This document shows, piece after piece, positions 47,986-58,359 of a DNA stretch of 64,000 nt. The DNA lies in assembly GCF_029590555.1 (NCBI RefSeq), contig NZ_CP081001.1, positions 3,072,001-3,136,000 on the forward strand. The letters run 5' to 3'. The position numbers and the translations under genes are program-made. The first letter of the stretch is position 1. Each line of letters opens with the position of its first letter. The notes beneath the pieces are model-generated. The model saw only the letters and a list, made by a program, of their open reading frames with translations. It made no database searches and was not told the DNA's origin. The stretch is from Sphingobium sp. V4 (GTDB taxonomy: Bacteria; Pseudomonadota; Alphaproteobacteria; Sphingomonadales; Sphingomonadaceae).

Positions 47986-48293
47986 GTCCGTCCGGTCCCC
48001 CCGCCCATCATCCGACCCCGCCGGTAACGGCGCCGCAGCAGCGCGCCCGCCGCCAGTAAGGGTAACGCCGCCAGCATCAGGACGATCCCGATCAGGCTGG
48101 GCGACCATCCGAAGATCGCGTGGACACCGAAGGCCGAGGGCGCCATCAGCGCCAGGAAGCCCGCCGTCAGCAGCCACAATCCCCAGCGCCGCGGCCGCAC
48201 CGCCACCATCCGCATCTCGTGCCGCAGCGCCTTGCGCCCAGCCTTGGTGGACAGATCGGGTCGCGAAAGATCGGGGCGGGGATGATCCGACAT
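47982..48293 (-). CDS. Small two-helix membrane protein
   Basis: 103 residues with a basic N-terminus, two transmembrane helices (WGLWLLTAGFLALMAPSAFG and LIGIVLMLAALPLLAAGALL) and an Arg-rich tail. The stop overlaps the prolyl oligopeptidase start. No family recognised. Divergent from the thiC riboswitch. Confidence 0.75.
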   Translation of the reverse strand: MSDHPRPDLSRPDLSTKAGRKALRHEMRMVAVRPRRWGLWLLTAGFLALMAPSAFGVHAIFGWSPSLIGIVLMLAALPLLAAGALLRRRYRRGRMMGGGTGRT

Positions 48294-48335
48294 AGATGCT
48301 GGACCTTGTGCCGTTTCGCCCCTATCCTGTCCAGC

Positions 48336-48432
48336 ATCCCCGGGGGACCGTCCACAGACGGTTGAGAGGCGGCTGATGTGGCTGCGACCCGCTGAACCTG
48401 ATCCGGTTGACACCGGCGTAGGGAGGGAGCGC
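48336..48432 (+). promoter_or_regulatory. TPP riboswitch (THI element) upstream of thiC
   Basis: The conserved TPP aptamer elements are present in order: GGGGGACC near 48342-48349, TTGAGAGG at about 48362-48369, GACCCGCTGAACCTGATCCG near 48386-48405 and GTAGGGAGGGAG at the 3' side. It ends about 45 bases before the thiC ATG, so control of translation start or early termination by thiamine pyrophosphate is expected. There is no clear intrinsic terminator between it and thiC, which favours translational control. Confidence 0.95.
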
Positions 48433-48439
48433 GCCGTGA

Positions 48440-50768
<2,329 letters not shown>

Positions 50769-50865
50769 TGGAAGGGACGCGTTCCAAGCGTGTTCCGGGC
50801 GCGAAGCAGACGCTTTGGGCCGGAAAAGCCCGACGACGGTGTGAACTTCGCGCCGGTCGCGCCGT

Positions 50866-51528
50866 TCAGCCTTCCAGCACCAGCACGCCGCGCCGTTTCT
50901 TCCAGTCCAGCGCCACATTGATCCGCTGGCCCCAGCTGCCGTCCCAGTCGGTCGCCAGCCCATGCGCCTCCAGCTGGTCGACGATGCGCCGGCCGATCGC
51001 GATCGCCGCGTCCTCGCCCGTCACGCAGGCGCCGTAATTGAGGTAGAGGCCATGGCCCTCGACCGCCGACTCCGTGTCCTGCATGTGGAAGAAGGCATAG
51101 CCCTCGACCGGCTCTCCGGCCTGCTGCGCCGCCTCGACCTCGTCCCAGATTTCGGACGCGCCGCAAGTGCCGCAGCAGGTGAAATTCTGGCGCGCGATCA
51201 CGCCCTCTGCCTCCAGCGCGGCGAAGGCGGCGTCCAGCCGGTCGCAGTCGGTCAGGGCGGTCCAGCCCTGCTCGGCGGCGCGATGGTCGGCCAGCGCCGC
51301 GCGCAACGCTGCCGACGCTTCCCGCCGCAGCACCGGCCGGGGCAATTCCTCCTCGAACAGCTCATGCGCGTTGGTGAGGATCGCATCCTCGTCGTAGAAG
51401 CCGCCGGTCACGTCGCGCCGCACCTGGTCGCGCAGCGCCGCGATCGGATCATAGGGCGGTACGACGCCCTCCGATTCCACGATGTCCGCCTTCCGCCCGA
51501 AAATCCTGTGCCACAAAGCCCCGAACAT
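50866..51528 (-). CDS. DUF6891-like cytosolic protein
   Basis: 220 residues, acidic, no signal peptide. A CCGTCGASEIWDE cysteine cluster lies mid-protein (possible metal site). YAFFHMQDTESAVEGHGLYL and WDGSWGQRINVALDWKKRRG resemble the DUF6891 family, whose function is unknown. It is transcribed leftward opposite the HTH-like gene, facing its 3' end. Confidence 0.7.
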   Translation of the reverse strand: MFGALWHRIFGRKADIVESEGVVPPYDPIAALRDQVRRDVTGGFYDEDAILTNAHELFEEELPRPVLRREASAALRAALADHRAAEQGWTALTDCDRLDAAFAALEAEGVIARQNFTCCGTCGASEIWDEVEAAQQAGEPVEGYAFFHMQDTESAVEGHGLYLNYGACVTGEDAAIAIGRRIVDQLEAHGLATDWDGSWGQRINVALDWKKRRGVLVLEG

Positions 51529-51618
51529 GCGCCCCGTCCTGCTACCCCGCCCTGCGTCGCGTTGCGGCCATCATGCCGCGCCCGAAGGCAAAGGAAAAGG
51601 GGTGTCGCAATCCGTTTT

Positions 51619-52068
51619 TCACGGCGCGGGCTCGATCACCACGTCCCAATGATCCTCGGTCACCGCACCGCGTTTTGCCTCCTCCACGTCGAAGGCGGCC
51701 TTGTCGGGAAACAGCCGTGCCCTGGCCGCCGCCATCGCCGCCTTGTAGGCCGTGCCCGCGCCGACGCCGTCGGCGCCATGGCGATAGACGATGGTGGTGC
51801 GGACATCCCATCGCGTGCTGCCGCCCATATGGGTGAAGGGCATCTCGACCGTCACTTGCATGATGTGGCCCTGCCGCATCATCTCGCGCAGCAACGCCTC
51901 ATGCTGCTTGCGGTAGATGCGCAGGAACTCGCCCATCCCGCCCCATTTCACCCGGTAATAATTCTCGACCTTGAGCGGCCCGTCCGCGCCCGGCGCGGCA
52001 TCCTGCGCCATGGCGGGGGGGAGGCAGCCCATGGCGAGCAGCAGGGCGGCGACAGAGGGAAGACGCAT
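51619..52068 (-). CDS. Secreted hypothetical protein
   Basis: 149 residues with a signal peptide (MRLPSVAALLLAMGCLPPAM, cut after AQ). The mature part begins VENYYRVKWGGMGEFLRIYR, reminiscent of dimeric alpha/beta-barrel (EthD/NIPSNAP-like) domains, although periplasmic examples are few. No catalytic residues can be assigned. It is divergent from the Ivy-like lipoprotein gene across 135 bases. Confidence 0.7.
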   Translation of the reverse strand: MRLPSVAALLLAMGCLPPAMAQDAAPGADGPLKVENYYRVKWGGMGEFLRIYRKQHEALLREMMRQGHIMQVTVEMPFTHMGGSTRWDVRTTIVYRHGADGVGAGTAYKAAMAAARARLFPDKAAFDVEEAKRGAVTEDHWDVVIEPAP

Positions 52069-52203
52069 GGGCAGGGGCCTTTCGGACGGGGGCAGTCATC
52101 CTGCCAGACGATTGGCCCGCCCGTTTCCGCCGCCCATCTCCCTTGCCTCCTCGATGCGAACACCGCACCATTTGCCCGACCCTTGACTTGCAGAGGATCG
52201 ACC

Positions 52204-52713
52204 ATGCCCCGCCGCCTGCTCCTGACGACGCCGCTGATCGCCGCCCTTGCGCTCGCCGCCTGCTCGGGGGGAGGGGCGGACCGGCAGGCCTCCAACAGGG
52301 CCGACAATGGCGCCGCGCCGGCCAATGTCACCGCCGCCGTGCCGACAGGCGACCGATTTTCCCGCTATGTCGATCATTATCCCTTCGACAAGGTCGGGGA
52401 CCATAGCTGGCATGACGATCCGGTGGTGGTCCGGGCGGTGGAGACAGCGGTCACGGACGAGACGGTGCGCAAATGGGTGCTGGAGGACGGCGGCCCCTCC
52501 ACGCCCATCGCCATGGTTGGCGGCCGCGTCGCCTCCTGGTCGTGCGAGGCGCATAATTGCGGCCCGCACCAATGGGTGACGCTGGTCGACCCCAGGAGCG
52601 GGGCTGCGGAAATCTGCTATTTCGACGAGAGCGTGGCGACCGACGAGACGCGCTGGTTCAGCGGCGGCCGGGAGGAAAAGCGCGCCGGAAAATGCCCGGA
52701 GGTCGAAAGCTGA
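52204..52713 (+). CDS. Ivy-like lipoprotein (possible lysozyme inhibitor)
   Basis: 169 residues. Lipobox LALAACSGGG (Cys20) follows a signal peptide. The mature domain has a CEAHNCGPHQW loop (Cys114, Cys119), resembling the disulfide-closed C-x-H-x-C loop that plugs lysozyme in Ivy proteins, plus EICYFDESVATDETRWFSGG. Ivy proteins protect peptidoglycan from C-type lysozyme. Similarity was judged by eye from one motif, so the assignment is tentative. Confidence 0.55.
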   Translation: MPRRLLLTTPLIAALALAACSGGGADRQASNRADNGAAPANVTAAVPTGDRFSRYVDHYPFDKVGDHSWHDDPVVVRAVETAVTDETVRKWVLEDGGPSTPIAMVGGRVASWSCEAHNCGPHQWVTLVDPRSGAAEICYFDESVATDETRWFSGGREEKRAGKCPEVES

Positions 52714-52795
52714 TCGTCGTCGCGCGGCGGGGCGGCAAAAGCCTTTCCTGCCTGCGCCATTGGATATGCGGGCCAAAGCGTCTAAATGGCGCAGG

Positions 52796-54646
52796 ATGCC
52801 GCCCGACACGCCCGACGCCACGCCCCTTCCGCCCATCTGGGCGACCTTCCGGCGCTTCCTGCCCTATCTCTGGCCGGCGGACGCCCCCGCGCTGCGCCGC
52901 CGCGTCGTCCTCGCCATGGGGCTGGTGCTGCTGGCCAAGGCGGTCAGCCTCGCCATGCCCTTCGCCTACAAGGCGGCGATCGACCGCATGGCGCCGGGGC
53001 TGGAGCCTGCGGCCGGCCTCGCCATCGCGCTGGTCGTCGCCTATGCGGGCGCCCGCTTCGGCAGCGTGCTGTTCGACAATCTGCGCAACGCCGTCTTCGA
53101 AAATGTGGGGCAGGAGGCTGGCCGTCGCCTGTCGGACGATGTCTTCGTCCATCTCCATCGCCTCTCGCTGCGCTTCCATCTCGACCGCCGCACCGGCGCC
53201 GTCACCAAGATCGTCGAGCGCGGCACCAAGAGCATCGACACGATGCTCTATTTCCTGCTGTTCAACATCGCCCCGACCATCATCGAACTGGTCGCGGTTT
53301 GCGCCATCTTCTTCGTCAAATTCGGTCCCGGCCTGGTCGTCGCCACGCTGGTCATGGTCGTCGCCTATATCTGGTTCACCCGCACCGTCACCGAATGGCG
53401 CAACCAGCTGCGCCGGGACATGGTGGACATGGACACCAGCGCCGTCGCCCATGCCGTCGACAGCCTGCTGAATTTCGAGACGGTCAAATATTTCGGCGCG
53501 GAGGATCGCGAGGCGAAGCGCTACGGCACCGCCATGCGCCGCTATGCCCAGGCCGCGATCAAGTCGGAAAACAGCCTCGCCTGGCTCAATATCGGCCAGT
53601 CGCTGATCACCAACCTGATGATGGCCGGCGCCATGGGTTATACCGTCTGGGGCTGGAGCCGGGGCCAGTTCACCACCGGCGACGTGGTGCTGGTGAACAC
53701 CCTCCTCTCCCAGCTCTTCCGTCCGCTCGACCTGCTCGGCATGGTCTATCGCACCATCCGCCAGGGGCTGATCGACATGGAGGCGATGTACCAGCTGATC
53801 GACACGCCGGCCGAGGTCGCCGACGCGCCGAACGCGCCCGCGCTCCATGTTTCGGGGGGAGAGGTCCGCTTCGATCAGGTCCGCTTCGGCTACGATCCGG
53901 AACGGGAGATCCTCCATGGCGTCAGCTTCACCGTTCCGGCGGGCCGGACGCTGGCGATCGTCGGTCCGTCCGGCGCGGGCAAGTCCACCATCGCCCGCAT
54001 CCTCTTCCGCTTCTACGACATACAGGGCGGCCATGTGACGATCGACGGGCAGGACATAGCCCGGGTCGGCCAGCATTCCCTGCGCGCCGCCATCGGCATC
54101 GTGCCGCAGGACATGGTGCTGTTCAACGACACGGTCGGCTATAATATCGGCTATGGCCGCGAAGGCGCGACCCAGGCGGAGATAGAGGCGGCGGCGCGGG
54201 CCGCGTCGATCCACGATTTCATCCTCAGCCTGCCTCAAGGCTACGCCACCCGGGTGGGCGAGCGCGGCCTCAAATTGTCGGGCGGCGAGAAGCAGCGGGT
54301 CGCCATCGCGCGAACGCTGTTGAAAGACCCGCCGGTGCTGGTGCTGGACGAAGCGACCAGCGCGCTCGACAGCCGCACCGAAACCGAAATCCAGACCGTG
54401 CTGCGCGACATCAGCCGCAAGCGCACGACGCTTGTGGTGGCGCACCGCCTCTCAACCGTGGTCGACGCTGACGAGATCATCGTGCTGGATCAGGGCCGCA
54501 TCGTCGAACGCGGCCGCCATGCCGATCTGGTCCGCGCCGACGGACTCTATGCCACCATGTGGACGCGCCAGGCGGCCGAGCGTGCCGTCGCCCCCGCCGA
54601 ACCGGGTGTGGAGGACGTCTTCGAGGTGATGCGGCCGCTTTCTTAA
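52796..54646 (+). CDS. Atm1-type ABC exporter (half-transporter)
   Basis: 616 residues: six transmembrane helices (about 30-315) then one ATPase domain with Walker A GPSGAGKST (K396), signature LSGGEKQRVAIAR, Walker B VLVLDEATSALD and the H-loop VVAHRLSTV. The motif NFETVKYFGAEDREAKRYG in the membrane domain is typical of Atm1/HMT1/Atm1-like exporters of glutathione conjugates or persulfides linked to Fe-S and metal homeostasis. Start alternatives are ATG 52766 and TTG 52760; ATG 52796 (MPPDTPDAT) gives a length closest to characterised relatives. Confidence 0.88.
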   Translation: MPPDTPDATPLPPIWATFRRFLPYLWPADAPALRRRVVLAMGLVLLAKAVSLAMPFAYKAAIDRMAPGLEPAAGLAIALVVAYAGARFGSVLFDNLRNAVFENVGQEAGRRLSDDVFVHLHRLSLRFHLDRRTGAVTKIVERGTKSIDTMLYFLLFNIAPTIIELVAVCAIFFVKFGPGLVVATLVMVVAYIWFTRTVTEWRNQLRRDMVDMDTSAVAHAVDSLLNFETVKYFGAEDREAKRYGTAMRRYAQAAIKSENSLAWLNIGQSLITNLMMAGAMGYTVWGWSRGQFTTGDVVLVNTLLSQLFRPLDLLGMVYRTIRQGLIDMEAMYQLIDTPAEVADAPNAPALHVSGGEVRFDQVRFGYDPEREILHGVSFTVPAGRTLAIVGPSGAGKSTIARILFRFYDIQGGHVTIDGQDIARVGQHSLRAAIGIVPQDMVLFNDTVGYNIGYGREGATQAEIEAAARAASIHDFILSLPQGYATRVGERGLKLSGGEKQRVAIARTLLKDPPVLVLDEATSALDSRTETEIQTVLRDISRKRTTLVVAHRLSTVVDADEIIVLDQGRIVERGRHADLVRADGLYATMWTRQAAERAVAPAEPGVEDVFEVMRPLS

Positions 54647-55059
54647 GGCTCGCCGGCGCTCTGCTGCATTCGCCGTTCGGCGAACCATTGCGCCAGCATC
54701 TGGGCGGTGCAGCCGGTGAAGCCATTGGCGCCGTTGACCGAGCAGCTGTTGGGCAGATTCTGGCGCTGCACCTGCTCCATCGTCGCTACCTGGCTACCCC
54801 AGCCCTGGCTCCCGACCGGCGCGGGCTTCTCGCGCAGCTTCTTGGGGATGCGATAGCGTTCCGCTTCCGGACGCCGGGCGCACACGACGATCTCGTCGCC
54901 CTTGCCCTGCGGACAGGGATCGTCGCCATAGACCAGCAGGTTGATGGTCCGTTCCGGCGGCGGCGCGGGCTGCGCTGTCGCGGACAGCGGGATCAGGGCG
55001 GCCAGAGCAAGGCCGGTCAGGGTAGGGATTTTCGGGGAAAGTGCGCCGTAACTTGGCAT
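54643..55059 (-). CDS. Secreted hypothetical protein, paralog A
   Basis: 138 residues with signal peptide ending in SATAQ. The mature part has NLLVYGDDPCPQGKGDEIVV followed by CARRPEAERYRIPKKLRE and a C-terminal CSVNGANGFTGC pair. It shares this layout with the next gene (55153-55716), clearly a tandem duplication. Four cysteines in two pairs suggest disulfides. Function unknown. Its stop overlaps the exporter gene stop on the opposite strand by 4 bases. Confidence 0.75.
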   Translation of the reverse strand: MPSYGALSPKIPTLTGLALAALIPLSATAQPAPPPERTINLLVYGDDPCPQGKGDEIVVCARRPEAERYRIPKKLREKPAPVGSQGWGSQVATMEQVQRQNLPNSCSVNGANGFTGCTAQMLAQWFAERRMQQSAGEP

Positions 55060-55152
55060 AGATGCTGGTCCTTCATTCCCCTGTGGTGCGAGCGTCCGGG
55101 TTGCCCAGTTCCCGGACCTGTGGATAAGGACGGCGCGGGACCGCCCTGTCCG

Positions 55153-55716
55153 TCAATTTTGCGGCGGGGAAGTGGTGTCCTGCGGCGGCGTCTGCTGCCC
55201 GGCCTTGGCTTCCGCCGCTTCTTCCGCCTTCACCCGCGCCTCGATCGCCTCGCTGTCGGCATCGATGGTCGACAGGCGCTTGGCGCGCTCGGCCGCGACC
55301 AGATCCTTCCAGCTGGCATTGTCGGCCTGCTGCCGCTCCGCCTTGGCAAGGCGGGCGAGCTGCGCGAAGCAGCCGGTCGCGCCGCCCGCGCCCGATGGCG
55401 AACAGCTTTCGGTGCCGGACCGGCCGACATATTCCATCGACCGCACCCGCTCGCCCCAGGCCTGGTTGCTCGGCTTGTTGGGATCGCCGCGCAGCGGCTC
55501 GGGGATGCGATAGCGTTCCTTTTCCTCCTTGCGCGCGCACACGACGATGTCGCCGCCCTGGCTCGGCGGACAGCTGTCATCGCCATAGACGATGACGATA
55601 TTGACCTTCTCCGTGCCGTCGCTGGTGGCGGCGGTCGGCGCGGTCGGTTGCTGCGCCAGCGCGGGGACGGCGGTGCCGACCAGCGCCAGCATGGCGATCA
55701 TGGAGCGTTTCATCAT
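55153..55716 (-). CDS. Secreted hypothetical protein, paralog B
   Basis: 187 residues, signal peptide ending ALAQ. NIVIVYGDDSCPPSQGGDIV, VCARKEEKERYRIPEPLRG and ESCSPSGAGGATGC mirror paralog A. A C-terminal extension rich in Ala/Glu/Lys (about 120-187) looks like a helical or coiled tail ending in a Gln/Pro stretch. It lies 93 bases upstream of paralog A on the same strand. No family with a known function recognised. Confidence 0.78.
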   Translation of the reverse strand: MMKRSMIAMLALVGTAVPALAQQPTAPTAATSDGTEKVNIVIVYGDDSCPPSQGGDIVVCARKEEKERYRIPEPLRGDPNKPSNQAWGERVRSMEYVGRSGTESCSPSGAGGATGCFAQLARLAKAERQQADNASWKDLVAAERAKRLSTIDADSEAIEARVKAEEAAEAKAGQQTPPQDTTSPPQN

Positions 55717-55757
55717 CGGTCCGTCCTTGTCAGATGCCCGGGTTCAAAATGCAGGGT

Positions 55758-56312
55758 TCAAATTCGTTTCGACAGGGCGATCGCGGCGCGGCAGCCCAGC
55801 CGGATCGCACCCGACAGCAGCGGATACGCGGGCGCCTGCTCCGCGCCATGGGCCAGGGCAGCGTCGCGATGCTCGACTTCCTCGGCCTGGAAATCCGCGA
55901 TGGCGGTGGAGAGTTCCGCGTCGGCCTGGCCCAGCTGCTCCAGCTGCTCCGCATAATGCCGGTCGATCTCGGTCTCGATCGCGGCGGTGCAGGCCATGGC
56001 GGCCTTCGGTCCCATGGCCGCGGTGACGGCGCCAAGCGCGAAGCCGGCGACCTTCCAGACCGGTGCCAGCGCGGTCGGGCGCACGCCGCGCCGCGCGATC
56101 ATCGCGTCAAAGGCTTCCCGGTGCCGCTCCTCCTGGCTCGCCATGCCCGCGATCAGCCGGCCATAGGGATGGCGGTCGCCCATCACGGCGAGCTGCCCCG
56201 CATAGATGCGCGTCGCCCCATATTCGCCCGCCTGGTCGACGCGCAGCATCGCGGCGCGGTCGGCGTCGGTCAGGCGCTTGCCCGGACGGGGGAAATCCTT
56301 TTGCCCGCTCAT
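55758..56312 (-). CDS. coq7: Demethoxyubiquinone hydroxylase Coq7
   Basis: 184-residue di-iron monooxygenase for the C5 hydroxylation of demethoxyubiquinone. Carboxylate and His ligands appear in RVDQAGEYGATR (E30), QEERHREAF, IETEIDRHYAEQ and FQAEEVEHRDAAL, in the order expected for two EXXH helices. Peripheral inner-membrane location. The start overlaps the dsbB stop as ATGA. Confidence 0.93.
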   Translation of the reverse strand: MSGQKDFPRPGKRLTDADRAAMLRVDQAGEYGATRIYAGQLAVMGDRHPYGRLIAGMASQEERHREAFDAMIARRGVRPTALAPVWKVAGFALGAVTAAMGPKAAMACTAAIETEIDRHYAEQLEQLGQADAELSTAIADFQAEEVEHRDAALAHGAEQAPAYPLLSGAIRLGCRAAIALSKRI

Positions 56313-56791
56313 GCCTTCCTCGCTTTCAGAAGCAACGCCAAGATGGCGAGCGCGGCCGCGCCGGACAAGAGGCCGTTATAGCCCGCCAGCGAAATGCCCA
56401 GCAGGCTCCAGGGCGCCACGTCGCACCGGGTGATCGGGCTGGCCATGATCTGGTTCAGCAGGTCGGCCGCGCTGCCCCCGGTGGGAGCGGTGGAGCAGGT
56501 GGTCAGCCCTTCCCACCAGCCATATTCGACCCCGGCGTGGAACAGGCCGATGCCGCCGCTGATGCCGATGGCCAGGCCCGCCAGCCCCACGAACAGCGCG
56601 CTGATGCAGGCGCGCCCCCGCACGGCATAGGCGACAAGCGCCAGCGGGATCGCCGCCATATGGGGATAACGCTGCCACCAGCACATTTCGCATGGATGGA
56701 GGCCGCCAATATATTGGGAAGCATAGGCGCCGCCCAGCAGCAGGACCGGCGTCAGCAGCGCGAGGGCGCGGGCGAGAGAAAGGCTCTTCAT
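56309..56791 (-). CDS. dsbB: Disulfide bond formation protein DsbB
   Basis: 160-residue four-helix inner-membrane quinone-linked oxidase that reoxidises DsbA. The first periplasmic Cys pair is HPCEMCWWQRYPH (C34, C37); the second is C99 (TTCSTAP) and C123 (ITRCDVAPWS). All four redox Cys are present. Immediately upstream of coq7 with overlapping start, linking disulfide formation to ubiquinone supply. Confidence 0.92.
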   Translation of the reverse strand: MKSLSLARALALLTPVLLLGGAYASQYIGGLHPCEMCWWQRYPHMAAIPLALVAYAVRGRACISALFVGLAGLAIGISGGIGLFHAGVEYGWWEGLTTCSTAPTGGSAADLLNQIMASPITRCDVAPWSLLGISLAGYNGLLSGAAALAILALLLKARKA

Positions 56792-56902
56792 ATCGCCCGC
56801 TTAAAGCCTTGGATTGCTTTCGTCATGCTGAACTTGGGGCACCTGCCCAGCCTCCGTTCGCGCCCCGATCGGATCGACGCGCATGGAGGCTGGGCCGGCG
56901 AT

Positions 56903-58255
56903 CTATTTCGCTCCCGGCTTGCGCGCGGCGACCTGCGCCGCCGCGACGGTCGCGCCCGGCGTGCCGGCCAGGCGCGCGATCGTCTTGAGCGCATAGTCGA
57001 GCTGGAAATCCTCCACGCCCTTCTTCTTCAGCTCCTCGGCTGTCATCGCGAAGCGCGGATCGTCCTTCGCATCCTCCTCCAGCGCCTTGTCGTCGGTCTT
57101 GATCTCGTTGATCAGGTGGCGGCGCAGGTCGCTTTCCCGGAATTTGGGGCGATTCTTGTAATCGGGGTCGGACAGCTGCGGCACGCGGATGTCGGGCTGG
57201 ATGCCGCCTTCCTGCACGCTGCGGCCCGATGGCGTGTAATAGCGGGCCGTGGTCAGCTTGAGCGCCGTTGTGTTGCTGAGCGGCAGCATGGTCTGGACGC
57301 TGCCCTTGCCGAAGCTGCGTTCGCCCATCACCAGGCCGCGATGCTGGTCCTGCAAGGCGCCCGCGACGATTTCCGACGCCGACGCCGATCCCGCGTCGAC
57401 CAGCACGATGACCGGCAGGCCCTTCGCATCGTCGCCGGGCTTGGCATAATAGCGTTCGACATCGCCCTTGGCCCTGCCGCGCTGCGACACGATCTCGCCC
57501 CGCTCCAGGAAGGCGTCGCTGACCGACACCGCCTCGTCCAGCAGCCCGCCGGGGTTGGAGCGCAGGTCGAGGATATAGCCGGTCGGCTTGTGGCCCAGGC
57601 TCTTGTCGATGCTGCGGATCGCCTGGCGCACGTCCGCCCCGGTATTGGCCGAGAAGCTGACGATGTTGATGACGCCGATGCCGTTCTTCACTTCCCATTT
57701 GACGGGCTTGAGCTGGATGATCTCCCGCGTCAGCGTAAGGTCGATCGGCTTGTCGCGTCCGGCGCGCACGATGGTGAGCTTCAGGCTGGTGCCCGGCTGC
57801 CCGCGCATCTTGTCGACCGCCTCGTCCAGCGTGCCGCCGTAGATGAGCTGCCCGTCGATATGGGTGATATAGTCGCCGGCCTTGATCCCGGCGCGCCAGG
57901 CGGGGGTATCCTGCGTCGGCGCGATCACCTTGACCGCGCCATCCTCCTGCGTGACCGAGAGGCCGAGGCCTCCATAGCTGCCCTCCGTCTGGGTGCGCAG
58001 ATTCTGGAAGTCGCGCGCGTCGAGGAAGCTGCTGTGTGGATCGAGGCTGGCGAGCATCCCGTCGATCGCGCCCTTGATCAGCTTTTCGTCGTCGACCTTC
58101 TCGACATAGTCGCTGCGGACCTTCTGGAACACGTCCATGAATTCATCGAGCGCCTTGTAGCTCGACGCCTCCCCATCGGCGAGCGCCGCGGTGGTGGCGG
58201 GAATGAGCGCAAGCGCCCCGAGCGCGATCGCGCCCTGGAGGAAGGTGGATTTCAT
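56903..58255 (-). CDS. ctpA: C-terminal processing peptidase (S41, CtpA)
   Basis: 450 residues with an N-terminal signal or anchor (FLQGAIALGALALIPATTAA). PDZ domain about 95-165 (GGLGLSVTQEDGAVKVIAPT) and S41 catalytic domain: DAGSASASEIVAGAL with Ser292 and SFGKGSV with Lys317, 25 apart as in known Ser-Lys enzymes. Periplasmic. It follows envC by 104 bases, and the pair acts on the envelope. In other bacteria CtpA degrades peptidoglycan hydrolases. Confidence 0.94.
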   Translation of the reverse strand: MKSTFLQGAIALGALALIPATTAALADGEASSYKALDEFMDVFQKVRSDYVEKVDDEKLIKGAIDGMLASLDPHSSFLDARDFQNLRTQTEGSYGGLGLSVTQEDGAVKVIAPTQDTPAWRAGIKAGDYITHIDGQLIYGGTLDEAVDKMRGQPGTSLKLTIVRAGRDKPIDLTLTREIIQLKPVKWEVKNGIGVINIVSFSANTGADVRQAIRSIDKSLGHKPTGYILDLRSNPGGLLDEAVSVSDAFLERGEIVSQRGRAKGDVERYYAKPGDDAKGLPVIVLVDAGSASASEIVAGALQDQHRGLVMGERSFGKGSVQTMLPLSNTTALKLTTARYYTPSGRSVQEGGIQPDIRVPQLSDPDYKNRPKFRESDLRRHLINEIKTDDKALEEDAKDDPRFAMTAEELKKKGVEDFQLDYALKTIARLAGTPGATVAAAQVAARKPGAK

Positions 58256-58359
58256 GGCTGTCCTTGATTCCGGCATCTGCGACCCACCATAAGCCGATTC
58301 GCGTCCCGACGCAAAAGCGCGCTTCGATGGACCATCGCGCAGCGTCGATGAGCGTCGGG

